Positions 52,154 through 61,904 of a stretch of DNA of 64,000 nucleotides are shown one piece after another. Under the pieces are notes generated by a model, which worked only from the letters and a program-made list of their open reading frames with translations, was not told where the DNA came from and did no database searches. The stretch is from Flavobacterium psychrophilum (GTDB lineage Bacteria; Bacteroidota; Bacteroidia; Flavobacteriales; Flavobacteriaceae). The stretch lies in NCBI GenBank assembly GCA_945879625.1, contig CAMCVA010000003.1, positions 122,702-186,701 of the forward strand, in the 5' to 3' direction. Each line of letters begins with the position of its first letter. Position 1 is the stretch's first letter. A program made the position numbers and the translations under genes.

Positions 52154-53911
52154 ATGAAAGAACTTTATTATTTAAACAAATATTTCGTAAAATATAAATA
52201 CAGTTTTTTACTGGGAATTGTGATCACAATTGTGGCGCAAATTTTCTCTTTATTTACTCCCAAACTCATTAGTAAATCGTTTAAAGCGATTGAATCGTAT
52301 GCGAAAAATAACAGCTCAACGGCAGATATTCAAGCCGAGCTCATTCACAACATTTTACTGGTAATAGCCACCACCATTATCGCTGGTTTTCTTACTTTTT
52401 TAATGCGTCAAACCTTAATTGTGATGTCGCGTCACATTGAATTTGACGTAAAAAACGAGGTGTTTACCCAATATGAAAACCTCTCTCAAAATTTTTACAA
52501 GCAAAGCCGCACCGGCGATTTGATGAACCGCATTAGCGAAGACGTGAGCAAAGTGCGCATGTATGTAGGCCCGGCGGTGATGTATGCGATTAATACCGCC
52601 ATTCGATTTACTGTCGTTATTGGGTATATGTATGCCGTTTCACCGAAACTTACCTTATACACGCTACTGCCCTTGCCTATTTTGTCGTTTGCGATTTTTA
52701 AATTGAGTACCGAAATTAACAAGCGCTCCACTACGTTTCAGCAATACCTCTCTAAAGTATCGAGTTTTAGCCAAGAAGTGTTTTCAGGCATACGCGTCAT
52801 AAAGGCCTATTCGCTCGAGGAGCAACAGCAGGCCGAGATGAAAGATTTATCAGAGGAAAGCAAAGTAAAAAGCTTACAATTGGCCAAAGTGCAGGCAGTA
52901 TTTGGTCCGTTGATGTTGGCCTTGATAGGTGTGAGCAATTTGGTGGTAATCTATTTTGGCGGAATGCTCTATATAGAAGGCAGCATCTCAAGCATAGGAA
53001 CCATCGCCGAGTTTATTTTGTATGTAAACATGCTCACCTGGCCTGTTGCTTCCTTGGGTTGGATCTCGAGCATGGTGCAAGAAGCCGAGGCCTCCCAAAA
53101 ACGGATCAATGAATTTCTGAAAATTACCCCCGACATTCAAAATAACAATCCCAACCGCAGTACTATCGAAGGGACAATTGCCTTCAAAAATGTGAGCTTC
53201 ACCTATGACGACACCCATGTAACTGCCTTGAGAAATTTGAGTTTTACGGTACAAAAAGGCCAAACCATAGCCATATTGGGCAAAACCGGTTCGGGTAAAT
53301 CGAGTATCATTTCGCTCATCAGTCGTTTGTATGACACTACACAAGGCAGCATAGAAATTGACGGTCAAAATATCAAAGATGTCAACTTGTTTGATTTGCG
53401 CAACAGTATTGCTTGTGTGCCGCAAGATGCCTTTTTGTTTTCGGACACCATTAAAAACAACATCAAATTTGGCAACGAAAATGCAACCGATACGCAGGTA
53501 ATAGCAGCGGCAAAAAAAGCGGTCGTGCATGACAATATCCAGCAATTTGGCGAACAATACGAAACCATTTTGGGCGAACGAGGAATAACCTTATCAGGAG
53601 GTCAAAAACAACGTGTTTCGATAGCCCGCGCTTTGATAAAAGATGCCGAGATTTTGCTCCTAGACGATTGCTTGTCAGCAGTAGATACCGAAACCGAAGA
53701 GCTCATTTTGTCAAATTTATTGGACTTTTGTAAAAACAAAACCACCCTTATTGTGAGCCACCGGGTGTCCTCAGCCAAAAATGCCGACCAAATAATCATC
53801 CTAGAAGACGGCCAAATTATAGAACAAGGAACTCATAATCAATTAGTAAACCTGCAGGGCTATTATGCCGACTTGTATGCCAAACAACTTTCTGAAAAAG
53901 ATTTAAATTAA
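52154..53911 (+). CDS. ABC exporter, fused membrane and ATPase domains (MsbA/MdlA-like)
   Basis: 585 residues. Six membrane segments in the first 320 residues, then the ATPase: Walker A GKTGSGKSS (about 376), Q-loop VPQDAFLF, signature LSGGQKQRVSIARAL (about 480), Walker B LLLDDCLSAVD (about 501-512) and switch His in VSHRVSS. The residue after the Walker B Asp is Asp, not the usual catalytic Glu, as seen in MdlA-type half-transporters. It likely exports a lipid or hydrophobic compound across the inner membrane. Only one such gene is here, so homodimer versus heterodimer cannot be judged. Confidence 0.9.
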   Translation: MKELYYLNKYFVKYKYSFLLGIVITIVAQIFSLFTPKLISKSFKAIESYAKNNSSTADIQAELIHNILLVIATTIIAGFLTFLMRQTLIVMSRHIEFDVKNEVFTQYENLSQNFYKQSRTGDLMNRISEDVSKVRMYVGPAVMYAINTAIRFTVVIGYMYAVSPKLTLYTLLPLPILSFAIFKLSTEINKRSTTFQQYLSKVSSFSQEVFSGIRVIKAYSLEEQQQAEMKDLSEESKVKSLQLAKVQAVFGPLMLALIGVSNLVVIYFGGMLYIEGSISSIGTIAEFILYVNMLTWPVASLGWISSMVQEAEASQKRINEFLKITPDIQNNNPNRSTIEGTIAFKNVSFTYDDTHVTALRNLSFTVQKGQTIAILGKTGSGKSSIISLISRLYDTTQGSIEIDGQNIKDVNLFDLRNSIACVPQDAFLFSDTIKNNIKFGNENATDTQVIAAAKKAVVHDNIQQFGEQYETILGERGITLSGGQKQRVSIARALIKDAEILLLDDCLSAVDTETEELILSNLLDFCKNKTTLIVSHRVSSAKNADQIIILEDGQIIEQGTHNQLVNLQGYYADLYAKQLSEKDLN

Positions 53912-53977
53912 TTGTTGTTTTGTAATACAATTTTTATCATTTTTGAAAGGTAAAATTCAACTATTGAGCCCGAGATT

Positions 53978-54361
53978 ATGAGAGAACACGACATGTTAGA
54001 CAAGGAAGAAATTTATTCCAAAGTATTGCGCGCCGGCCGTAGAACGTATTTTTTTGATGTACGTGCCACCAAAGCAGACGATTACTACATTACCATTACC
54101 GAAAGTAAAAAATTTACCGAAGAAGACGGATCGTTTCATTTCAAGAAACACAAAATATACTTGTATAAAGAAGATTTTGCTGCCTTTGCCGAGATTTTAG
54201 AAGACATGATGGCTTATGTACTGAATCACAAAGGCGAAGAAGTCATCTCCGAACGCCACCAAAAAGATTTCAAAAAAGACTACTACGGCGACAAACCAGA
54301 AACCGATTCGGAAACGCCGAGCACCTCTAGTTTTACCGATATTGATTTTGACGATATTTAA
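53978..54361 (+). CDS. DUF3276 protein, PUR-alpha-like nucleic acid-binding
   Basis: 127 residues. The core (about 8-95: IYSKVLRAGRRTYFFDVRATKADDYYITITESKK... SFHFKKHKIYLYKEDFAAF) is the PUR-repeat fold with conserved aromatic and basic residues. The C-terminal 30 residues are acidic and Ser/Thr-rich. PUR-family proteins bind single-stranded DNA and RNA; the Borrelia relative is a regulator. It is followed directly by a bidirectional terminator. Confidence 0.88.
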   Translation: MREHDMLDKEEIYSKVLRAGRRTYFFDVRATKADDYYITITESKKFTEEDGSFHFKKHKIYLYKEDFAAFAEILEDMMAYVLNHKGEEVISERHQKDFKKDYYGDKPETDSETPSTSSFTDIDFDDI

Positions 54362-54365
54362 AAAA

Positions 54366-54398
54366 AAAGTCCAGCAAATTAGCTGGACTTTTTTTTAT
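54366..54398. terminator. Bidirectional terminator between DUF3276 and cytochrome genes
   Basis: AAGTCCAGC (54368-54376) and GCTGGACTT (54382-54390) form a 9-bp stem with A and T runs on either side. Confidence 0.9.
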
Positions 54399-54418
54399 GT
54401 ACCTATCTAGTAACACGA

Positions 54419-54844
54419 TTACTTTTCAAAATATATCGCTGTATACTGCTTTATCAAAGCAAATGACTTGTCATCCAATTTTGCTTTGTCTTTCATTCGA
54501 TCTAATATAATGGCCCATTTTGATTCATCAAATTGTTGAGGCTTTGCTAAATCATGGCATTCCACGCATCTTGTATTAAAAAGATCCCTACCTGCGGACT
54601 CTGCATCGGTTAGCATATTCATCCGGTTCACTAGGATTTTTTCTTTGACTTTTTCATCAACCGGAATAATATTTCCTTTTGCGTCAAGAGCAACTAAGGC
54701 TAATTTGGGCGTAACTGCAGGCGAAACGGATACTTTATCGTACTTGTCAGCGGCTGCAATTTTAGTTTTAGGACTTGAACAAGCCAACAGCAAAGCAGCA
54801 ATAAAGACAGCTGCAACTTTTTGTTTTAGGTGTTTATTTTTCAT
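54419..54844 (-). CDS. Monoheme cytochrome c-type lipoprotein
   Basis: 141 residues. Lipobox LLAC (C22). A single heme motif C-V-E-C-H near residue 93 follows AGRDLFNTRC; the likely distal Met is in LDRMKD. The first half (25-75) is low complexity with Ala/Val/Lys. Probably tethered in the periplasm as an electron carrier, but the partner is unknown. It is 17 bp after the PPIase gene, on the same strand, and probably co-transcribed. Confidence 0.85.
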   Translation of the reverse strand: MKNKHLKQKVAAVFIAALLLACSSPKTKIAAADKYDKVSVSPAVTPKLALVALDAKGNIIPVDEKVKEKILVNRMNMLTDAESAGRDLFNTRCVECHDLAKPQQFDESKWAIILDRMKDKAKLDDKSFALIKQYTAIYFEK

Positions 54845-54861
54845 TGTAATTTGTTATTGAT

Positions 54862-55794
54862 TTATTTAACATCCATTAATTCCACATCAAAAATCAAGGT
54901 TGCATTGGGCGGTATTACACCCCCGGCTCCTCGAGATCCGTATCCTAAGTGTGAAGGAATCACAAAACGGGCTTTGTCTCCCACTTGCAACAACGCAATT
55001 CCTTCATCCCAACCTTCGATAACATTGCCCATTCCCAACGGAAATTCGATTGGTTTTTTTCTAGTGTATGAAGAATCAAATACTTTTCCGTTTTCTAGTG
55101 AGCCTGAATAATGTACCGAAACGGTTTTGCCATTTTCGGCTTTTTTGCCCGATCCTTTTTGAATCATTTTGTAACGCAACCCGCTTTCGGTTTTGTCAAA
55201 GCCTGCTGCTAATTTTTCCATAGCTTCCTCGGCAGCGGCACGAACTTCGGCTTCTTTCTTGGCACGAGCGCCTTCAAATACGCGAAACGCTTCGATGGCA
55301 TTCCATTTTTGGGCTTCGTCGCCTTCGCGAATAATTTCGATCGAATCAAGGGAATCACCTTGCGCAACGGAATCAACTACATCTTGACCTTCAACCACCT
55401 GACCAAAAACAGTGTGTTTCCCGTCTAACCAAGTTGTGGGCACATGCGTAATATAAAATTGCGATCCGTTGGATGCTGGTCCAGAATTGGCCATAGACAA
55501 AACACCCGGTTTATCGTGTTTGAGGCTTGGATGAAATTCGTCGTCAAAACTGTAACCCGGTCCACCCGATCCAATTCCTTGTGGGCATCCACCTTGTATC
55601 ATAAAATCGGGAATTACCCGGTGAAACTTAAGTCCATCATAATAGGGTGTTCCCATAGGTTTAACCTTGTTTTCCAATTGCCCTTCGGCCAAGCCCACAA
55701 AGTTCCCTACGGTTCCTGGTGTTAAATCGTGTGTCAATTTTACCACAATAGCTCCTTTTGAGGTATTGAATTTCGCGTATATTCCGTGTTCCAT
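54862..55794 (-). CDS. Dual peptidylprolyl isomerase: cyclophilin-FKBP fusion
   Basis: 310 residues, no signal peptide. N-terminal cyclophilin (about 5-160): [34 protein letters not shown] and GSQFYITH. Then an Ala/Glu/Lys-rich helix (165-200) and a C-terminal FKBP domain (about 205-310): [41 protein letters not shown] and [23 protein letters not shown]. Both catalyse proline isomerisation in folding. Such two-family fusions are reported for some Flavobacteria and protists. Own promoter (-7 at 55824-55831). Confidence 0.95.
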   Translation of the reverse strand: MEHGIYAKFNTSKGAIVVKLTHDLTPGTVGNFVGLAEGQLENKVKPMGTPYYDGLKFHRVIPDFMIQGGCPQGIGSGGPGYSFDDEFHPSLKHDKPGVLSMANSGPASNGSQFYITHVPTTWLDGKHTVFGQVVEGQDVVDSVAQGDSLDSIEIIREGDEAQKWNAIEAFRVFEGARAKKEAEVRAAAEEAMEKLAAGFDKTESGLRYKMIQKGSGKKAENGKTVSVHYSGSLENGKVFDSSYTRKKPIEFPLGMGNVIEGWDEGIALLQVGDKARFVIPSHLGYGSRGAGGVIPPNATLIFDVELMDVK

Positions 55795-55823
55795 ATCGTA
55801 TAGTTTTATATTGAATAAGATTG

Positions 55824-55831
55824 CGAAAATA
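55824..55831 (-). promoter_or_regulatory. -7-like element of the PPIase promoter
   Basis: Minus-strand TATTTTCG, one base from TAnnTTTG, 29 bases before the ATG. Confidence 0.5.
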
Positions 55832-55905
55832 ATTAATAATATTTACAGTAGACTACTTAAATTGACCTGTAAGTTGTTGCAATGAAAATTAATCCCGAAT
55901 AATGA

Positions 55906-55913
55906 TATCTTTG
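55906..55913 (+). promoter_or_regulatory. -7 element of the trmD promoter
   Basis: TATCTTTG matches TAnnTTTG, 19 bases before the ATG at 55933. Confidence 0.7.
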
Positions 55914-55932
55914 CGAGCAGAAAAATAGTCTT

Positions 55933-56607
55933 ATGCGCATTGATATCATTACCGTATTGCCCGAATTGTTGCGAAGTCCGTTTGAGGCCTCGATCATGAA
56001 ACGCGCCATAGACAAAGGCTTAGTAGAAGTGCATTTTCACAACTTGCGCGACTATACCACCAACAAACAAAAAAGTGTAGACGATTATCCGTTTGGTGGC
56101 GGTGCAGGAATGGTCATGACGGTGCAGCCCATTGATGCCTGCATTACCGAGCTCAAAAGCCAACGCGACTACAACGAAATTATCTACATGAGTCCAGACG
56201 GCGAAACCCTGAACCAAAAAATGGCCAATACGATGTCGATGTACAAAAACCTCATCATTTTGTGTGGGCATTATAAAGGTGTCGATCAGCGCGCACGCGA
56301 TCTTTTTATAACCAAAGAAATTTCTATCGGCGATTATGTATTGAGTGGCGGTGAACTGGGCGCTTTGGTGTTGAGTGATGCCTTAATCCGATTGATTCCT
56401 GGGGTATTGAGCGACGAAACCTCGGCCCTGACCGATAGTTTTCAAGACAATTTATTATCGGGTCCTATTTATACTAGACCTGCAGATTACAAAGGACACA
56501 AAGTTCCTGAAGTTTTATTGAGTGGCCACGCCGCCAAAATTGACAAATGGCGAGAAGACAAAGCGTTTGAACACACCAAAAATAGACGACCCGATCTTTT
56601 AGAATAA
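55933..56607 (+). CDS. trmD: tRNA (guanine37-N1)-methyltransferase TrmD
   Basis: 224 residues. It methylates G37 beside the anticodon with SAM, preventing frameshifts. Trefoil-knot SPOUT protein: [40 protein letters not shown] and the C-terminal HRRPDLL-type end (here KNRRPDLLE). The family often neighbours rplS, and here rplS follows 166 bp downstream with its own promoter. Confidence 0.97.
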   Translation: MRIDIITVLPELLRSPFEASIMKRAIDKGLVEVHFHNLRDYTTNKQKSVDDYPFGGGAGMVMTVQPIDACITELKSQRDYNEIIYMSPDGETLNQKMANTMSMYKNLIILCGHYKGVDQRARDLFITKEISIGDYVLSGGELGALVLSDALIRLIPGVLSDETSALTDSFQDNLLSGPIYTRPADYKGHKVPEVLLSGHAAKIDKWREDKAFEHTKNRRPDLLE

Positions 56608-56668
56608 ATTCCAATTGATGAAATTCCAAACACCAATGCATCATGTTGAAATTATTTGGAATTTGGAA

Positions 56669-56698
56669 TTTGTTTTTTGAATTTTTTAATTACATTTG
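56669..56698 (+). promoter_or_regulatory. rplS promoter (-33 TTTG and -7 TACATTTG)
   Basis: TTTG (56669-56672), 18-base spacer, TACATTTG (56691-56698). A leader of about 65 bases follows before the ATG. Confidence 0.7.
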
Positions 56699-56707
56699 CG
56701 CCCACAT

Positions 56708-56752
56708 TAGAACAACCTCTGGCGAAAACCGTGCATGTTGCTCTGAGTTCAA
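56708..56752 (+). promoter_or_regulatory. Possible structured leader of rplS (L19 leader-like)
   Basis: In the 5' untranslated region GAAC (56710-56713) can pair with GTTC (56747-56750) and AAC (56714-56716) with GTT (56737-56739), enclosing a small GG...CC hairpin (56721-56730). This compact, G/C-richer stretch differs from the AT-rich surroundings. I recall an L19 ribosomal leader having been proposed in Flavobacteria but cannot check the match. A conserved alignment of rplS leaders would decide. Confidence 0.35.
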
Positions 56753-56773
56753 CCATAAGTAAATAAGATTATC

Positions 56774-57124
56774 ATGGCAGATTTAATGAAATTCGTACAA
56801 GACGAATTAGTTGCTAAAAAAGACTTCCCTGTTTTCGGAGCCGGAGATACAATTACCGTGTACTACGAAATTAAAGAGGGTGAAAAAACAAGAACACAGT
56901 TTTTTAAAGGTGTGGTTATTCAACGTAGAGGTTCAGGAACTACTGAAACATTTACAATCCGTAAAATGTCAGGTGCAATTGGCGTAGAGCGTATCTTCCC
57001 AGTAAATTTACCTGCTTTGCAAAAAATTGAAATCAACAAAAAAGGTCACGTACGTAGAGCTCGTATTTTCTACTTTAGAGAACTTACTGGTAAAAAAGCC
57101 AAAATTAGAGACAAAAGAAGATAG
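56774..57124 (+). CDS. rplS: 50S ribosomal protein L19
   Basis: 116 residues, usual length. The segment FGAGDTITVYYEIKEGEKTRTQFFKGVVI and FTIRKMSGAIGVERIFPVNLPALQKIEI plus the basic end RRARIFYFRELTGKKAKI are characteristic. It sits at the 30S/50S interface. Own promoter and terminator. Confidence 0.98.
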   Translation: MADLMKFVQDELVAKKDFPVFGAGDTITVYYEIKEGEKTRTQFFKGVVIQRRGSGTTETFTIRKMSGAIGVERIFPVNLPALQKIEINKKGHVRRARIFYFRELTGKKAKIRDKRR

Positions 57125-57146
57125 TTTACTATCACTTCTTCATACC

Positions 57147-57180
57147 AATAGCCTTCCACTCGGAGGGCTATTTTTTTTGC
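57147..57180 (+). terminator. Rho-independent terminator after rplS
   Basis: AATAGCCTTCC (57147-57157) pairs with GGAGGGCTATT (57162-57172) with one G-T pair, then eight Ts. Confidence 0.88.
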
Positions 57181-57303
57181 CAATAAAAGGAATGCAAATT
57201 GTCAAATTCATTTTTTAAAGTTGTTTAGCTAACAATTTGATAATTCAATCGTAATAGTGCAAAACTTAGCAAGACCCTTTTTTATAAATACGAAATCGTT
57301 TGT

Positions 57304-57311
57304 TACATTTG
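57304..57311 (+). promoter_or_regulatory. -7 element of the icd promoter
   Basis: TACATTTG, exact match, 37 bases before the ATG at 57349. Confidence 0.7.
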
Positions 57312-57348
57312 CGATCACTAAAATAAACCTAAACTACAAATAATTCCT

Positions 57349-58572
57349 ATGGCAAAAATTAAAGTAGCCAATCCAGTAGTAGAATTGGACGGCGATGAAA
57401 TGACACGAATAATTTGGGCTTTCATCAAAGACAAATTAATTCTTCCTTACTTAGATTTAGACATTAAATATTACGATTTAGGCATGGAAAGCCGTGAGGC
57501 AACCAAAGATCAAATTACGATTGATTCAGCCGAGGCTATCAAAAAATACAATGTGGGCATTAAATGCGCCACCATTACGCCCGATGAAGAGCGTGTAAAA
57601 GAATTCAACCTGTCTAAAATGTGGAAGTCTCCTAATGGAACCATCCGAAACATTGTGGGAGGAACAGTTTTTCGTGAGCCAATCATCATGAGCAATGTGC
57701 CGCGTTATGTGCAAGGTTGGACCAAACCAATCGTAATTGGCCGTCATGCATTTGGCGACCAATACAAAGCAACCGATACGGTTATCAAAGGAAAAGGAAC
57801 CTTAACCATGAGCTTCACCAACGAAGCCGGCGAAACGAAAACTTGGGAAGTATATAATTTTGAAGGCGATGGCGTGGCGATGTCTATGTACAATACCGAC
57901 GAAAGCATCTACGGTTTTGCACATTCGTCCTTCCAAATGGCCTTGACCAAAAAATGGCCGTTGTATCTGTCAACCAAAAACACCATCTTAAAAGCCTACG
58001 ACGGGCGTTTCAAAGATATATTTGAAGAAGTGTTTCAAGCGCACTACAAAGCTGATTTTGAAGCCAATGGAATTATTTACGAACACCGGTTAATAGACGA
58101 TATGGTGGCTTCTTGTATGAAATGGAGCGGCGGATTTGTATGGGCTTGTAAAAACTACGACGGCGACGTGCAATCGGATACGGTAGCACAAGGATTTGGT
58201 TCCTTGGGATTGATGACATCCGTATTGGTTACGCCAGACGGAAAAACAGTAGAAGCCGAAGCCGCTCACGGAACAGTTACGCGTCACTACCGCGAACACC
58301 AAAAAGGACGCGCTACCTCAACCAATCCAATTGCGTCAATTTTTGCTTGGACCAGAGGTTTAGAACACCGTGGTAAATTGGATAATAACCCCGAATTGAT
58401 CAACTTTTGCCACACCTTGGAGCAAGTGTGTATCGATACGGTTGAAAGCGGGAAAATGACCAAAGATTTGGCCATGTTGGTAAAACCAGAAGGGCTAACC
58501 AGCGCCGATTACTTAACCACACAAAATTTCTTGGAAGCCATTCGCGAAAATTTGGATCACAAACTAGCCTAA
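57349..58572 (+). CDS. icd: NADP-dependent isocitrate dehydrogenase, homodimeric eukaryote-like type
   Basis: 407 residues. It oxidises isocitrate to 2-oxoglutarate and CO2 in the TCA cycle. [21 protein letters not shown] at the N-terminus, SPNGTIRN, and the NADP-binding [15 protein letters not shown] match type II (mitochondrial/cytosolic-like) IDH, unlike the monomeric or the E. coli type. Own promoter and terminator. Confidence 0.96.
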   Translation: MAKIKVANPVVELDGDEMTRIIWAFIKDKLILPYLDLDIKYYDLGMESREATKDQITIDSAEAIKKYNVGIKCATITPDEERVKEFNLSKMWKSPNGTIRNIVGGTVFREPIIMSNVPRYVQGWTKPIVIGRHAFGDQYKATDTVIKGKGTLTMSFTNEAGETKTWEVYNFEGDGVAMSMYNTDESIYGFAHSSFQMALTKKWPLYLSTKNTILKAYDGRFKDIFEEVFQAHYKADFEANGIIYEHRLIDDMVASCMKWSGGFVWACKNYDGDVQSDTVAQGFGSLGLMTSVLVTPDGKTVEAEAAHGTVTRHYREHQKGRATSTNPIASIFAWTRGLEHRGKLDNNPELINFCHTLEQVCIDTVESGKMTKDLAMLVKPEGLTSADYLTTQNFLEAIRENLDHKLA

Positions 58573-58591
58573 TCCTTTCGGTAATTTATAC

Positions 58592-58626
58592 AAAGGCAAT
58601 TCAGCAATGGATTGCCTTTTTTTGTA
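58592..58626 (+). terminator. Rho-independent terminator after icd
   Basis: AAAGGCAAT (58592-58600) pairs with ATTGCCTTT (58611-58619), followed by Ts. Confidence 0.88.
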
Positions 58627-58696
58627 GAAGGATTAACAGTTGTTGTGCGCGTTTATCTTGAAAAATTTCTCAATTTTGCAGCCTGAATTCACGAAT

Positions 58697-61075
58697 ATGA
58701 ACTGGAAATTACTTTATTTATTTGTCTTGTCATTTGTAACGACAGCCAACTTTGCCCAAGAAAAACGGATCTTGAGCGGAACAATCACCGATGCCAAAAG
58801 CAACGAAACCCTAATTGGCGTGAGTATTTATGACGAAGAATCCAAAAAAGGCGTCTCGACCAACGAATATGGATTTTACTCCCTAACGCTTTCTGCTGGA
58901 ACCCACACCCTTAGATTTAGCTCGGTGGGATACCAAAACGAAATCTTGACGATCAATTTGCAACAAGACAAGAAAAATAATGTAGCACTCGTTCCTTCGC
59001 AAGAACAATTACAAGAAGTTGTGGTGACCGATAGCCGCAAAGCAAGCAATATTCGCAAGGCCGAAATGAGTGTGAATAAATTGAGCATGTCTACCATCAA
59101 AAGCATGCCAGTAGTATTGGGTGAAGTCGATGTACTCAAATCGATTTTGTTGCTGCCTGGCGTGACCAATGCCGGCGAAGGTTCATCTGGATTTAATGTG
59201 CGCGGCGGCGGTGCCGATCAGAATTTAATTTTACTCGACGAAGCAACCTTATATAATTCTTCGCATGTTTTTGGGTTTTTCTCGGTGTTTAACCCCGATG
59301 CGATCAAAGATTTAAAATTGTACAAAGGCGGAATTCCCGCACGCTTTGGCGGACGCGCGGCTTCGGTTTTGGACATCTACCAGAAAGACGGAAACAGCAA
59401 AAAATTTCACCTCAACGGAGGAATCGGATTGATTACTAGTCGAATCTTGGCTGAGGGTCCAATCGTTAAAGACAAAGGATCTTTTTTAATTGGCGGTCGA
59501 GGCTCATATGCACATTTGTTTATGAAATTATCCAAAGACCAAAAAGATAATGCTGCCTATTTTTATGATTTGAACACCAAATTGCACTACCAATTAGACA
59601 GCATCAACCACGTATATGTGTCGGGGTATTTTGGCCGCGATGTGTTCAGGATCAAGAACCTATTTGAAAACCAATACGGCAATGCAACCTTTAATTTGCG
59701 TTGGAACCATTTGTTTTCCAATAAATTATTCTCCAATTTTTCAGCTATATACAGCGAATATTATTACGGCTTAAACCTTGATTTCATAGGGTTTCAATGG
59801 GATTCGGGCATTAAAAATTACAACTTCAAATACGACTTCAAACATTATTTGTCAGACGCCATAAAATTGAGTTACGGAGCCAATGTGATTTATTACGATT
59901 TCAACCCCGGCACTTTGCGACCTAATGGTGCAGAAACGGGGATTAATTTCCGGCAGCTCGAAAAGAAAAAGGCGCTTGAACCTGCCGCATACCTCGAAGT
60001 CGAACAACAGCTGGGCAGCAAATTGACCGTGAATTATGGCCTGCGCTACAGCGCCTTTTATCGTTTGGGTGCCGCCAATATTCGCACCTACGCCAACAAC
60101 CAAGCGGTAGTATACAACGCGGAATTGGCCATTTACGAAAAAGCAATCCCTACCGGAAGTATCTACTACGCACGCAACCAAACCATTGCGCAATATGCCA
60201 ATTGGGAACCACGGGCGGCCCTTGCTTTTCAACTCAATGATGATGCATCAATTAAGGTCAGTTACAACCGCATGGCACAGTATTTACAACTCATTTCCAA
60301 CACCTCTTCGCCTACGCCTTTAGACATTTGGATGCCCAGCGATTCCTTTGTACAACCCCAACTGGCCGATCAATGGGCGGTGGGCTACTTCAGAAATTTG
60401 CGCAACAATCGCTATTCGCTCGAGGTGGAATCCTATTTTAAAGTAGTGAAAAACCGCATCGATTACATAGACGGCGCCAATTTGATTGCCAACGATGCCA
60501 TCGAGCAAGTAATCTTGAATGGTAAAATGCGTTCGTATGGCTTGGAACTGATGTTGCGTAAAAATGAAGGTCGACTAACTGGCTGGATCTCCTACACCTT
60601 GTCGCGTTCGGAACAGCAAACTCCTGGTAGAACCGCTGTAGAACCGGGTATCAACCAAGGAAATTGGTATGCGTCGGTCTATGACAAAACCCATAATTTG
60701 GCCGTGACCAGCAGTTACAAATTCAACGAGAAATGGAATTTTAGCGCCAATTTTGCCTTGCAATCTGGCCAACCGGTAACCTATTCGAATGGGCAATACC
60801 AATACCAAGACATTACCGTGCCCATATTTGGATTGCGCAACCAAAACCGTTTGCCTTTGTATCACCATTTAGATTTATCGGCATCACTCATTCCTGCTTC
60901 CAACAAAGGCAGATCCTGGCAAACGGAATGGGTGTTTAGTATTTATAACGTGTACAACCGTTTTAATGCAGCCTCCATGAGTTTTAGACAAAATCTACAA
61001 ACCGGAGTCAACGAATCGATACAAACCTCCATTTTTGGAATGGTTCCCGGCGTGAGTTACAACCTTAAATTTTAA
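58697..61075 (+). CDS. TonB-dependent outer-membrane receptor with carboxypeptidase-regulatory N-domain
   Basis: 792 residues from MNWKLLYLFVLSFVTTANFAQ; 19 earlier in-frame codons have no signal character. A CarboxypepD_reg-like domain (about 22-105), plug (about 110-215: VLGEVDVLKSILLLPGV, GFNVRGGGADQNLILLDEA, GGIPARFGGRAASVLDI) and a barrel ending PGVSYNLKF. Not SusC-type (no SusC signature, shorter). It would import an iron complex or other large nutrient. The DUF4249 lipoprotein starts 4 bp after its stop, a pairing common in Bacteroidetes. Confidence 0.93.
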   Translation: MNWKLLYLFVLSFVTTANFAQEKRILSGTITDAKSNETLIGVSIYDEESKKGVSTNEYGFYSLTLSAGTHTLRFSSVGYQNEILTINLQQDKKNNVALVPSQEQLQEVVVTDSRKASNIRKAEMSVNKLSMSTIKSMPVVLGEVDVLKSILLLPGVTNAGEGSSGFNVRGGGADQNLILLDEATLYNSSHVFGFFSVFNPDAIKDLKLYKGGIPARFGGRAASVLDIYQKDGNSKKFHLNGGIGLITSRILAEGPIVKDKGSFLIGGRGSYAHLFMKLSKDQKDNAAYFYDLNTKLHYQLDSINHVYVSGYFGRDVFRIKNLFENQYGNATFNLRWNHLFSNKLFSNFSAIYSEYYYGLNLDFIGFQWDSGIKNYNFKYDFKHYLSDAIKLSYGANVIYYDFNPGTLRPNGAETGINFRQLEKKKALEPAAYLEVEQQLGSKLTVNYGLRYSAFYRLGAANIRTYANNQAVVYNAELAIYEKAIPTGSIYYARNQTIAQYANWEPRAALAFQLNDDASIKVSYNRMAQYLQLISNTSSPTPLDIWMPSDSFVQPQLADQWAVGYFRNLRNNRYSLEVESYFKVVKNRIDYIDGANLIANDAIEQVILNGKMRSYGLELMLRKNEGRLTGWISYTLSRSEQQTPGRTAVEPGINQGNWYASVYDKTHNLAVTSSYKFNEKWNFSANFALQSGQPVTYSNGQYQYQDITVPIFGLRNQNRLPLYHHLDLSASLIPASNKGRSWQTEWVFSIYNVYNRFNAASMSFRQNLQTGVNESIQTSIFGMVPGVSYNLKF

Positions 61076-61079
61076 ATTG

Positions 61080-61904
61080 ATGAAAAAGATAATAGCCCTA
61101 CTCCTACTTTCTATTTTGGTATTTTCAAGCTGCGAAAAAGTAGTAACCGTTCCACTCGAAACAGCGGCTCCCCGCTTGGTTATTGACGCCTCGATAGCCT
61201 GCGTTAAAGGCGTTCCGGTGAGCACCCAAACCATTAAACTATCTACTACAGCGCCTTATTATGCATCGGAAGTTCCAGCGGTTTCGGGTGCCAATGTATC
61301 AATTAGTATGGCCAATGGAACAGTATTTGAATTTGCCGAAGTGAACCAAACCGGAGTCTACCAATGCACCAATTTTGAAGCCACAATAAACACCGAATAC
61401 ACCCTACTCGTAAATTACAGTGGACAAACCTATACGGCTACCGAAAGCCTTCAGGCGGTTCCCGTGATTGATAAAATAGAACAAGAAGAACAACCCAAAA
61501 TTGGTGGAGGTGGATTCACAATCGACATTAAAACCTTTTTTACCGATCCGGCGGATAGTAATGATTTCTATTTGGTGCGCGTAAATACGAATCGCACAGC
61601 TATACCCGAATACTCGGTAACCGATGACGCGTTTTTTCAAGGCAACCAAGTATTTGATTTTTACCGCAACGAAGATTTAGTTCCTGGTGATGTGGTAACC
61701 ATTCGATTGGGACGCATTTCGCAACGCTACCACAATTACATGAAAATTATTACTTCTTTTTCTGGTAATAATGGCGGAGGACCTTTTTCGTCACCACCGG
61801 CAACCGTGCGCGGAAATATTGTAAATACAACCAATCCCGATTTGTTTGTCTTGGGGTATTTTAGCCTAGCCGAAGTGGTGAGCCAAACGTATACGTTGGA
61901 ATAA
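61080..61904 (+). CDS. DUF4249 lipoprotein
   Basis: 274 residues from the ATG at 61080 (the preceding TTG is unlikely). Lipobox FSSC (C18), then EKVVTVPLETAAPRLVIDASI, the usual DUF4249 opening, and beta-rich sequence with RLGRISQRYHNYM. The family is an outer-membrane accessory of TonB receptors, role not established. Coupled to the receptor gene and abutting the convergent gene with no spacer. Confidence 0.9.
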   Translation: MKKIIALLLLSILVFSSCEKVVTVPLETAAPRLVIDASIACVKGVPVSTQTIKLSTTAPYYASEVPAVSGANVSISMANGTVFEFAEVNQTGVYQCTNFEATINTEYTLLVNYSGQTYTATESLQAVPVIDKIEQEEQPKIGGGGFTIDIKTFFTDPADSNDFYLVRVNTNRTAIPEYSVTDDAFFQGNQVFDFYRNEDLVPGDVVTIRLGRISQRYHNYMKIITSFSGNNGGGPFSSPPATVRGNIVNTTNPDLFVLGYFSLAEVVSQTYTLE

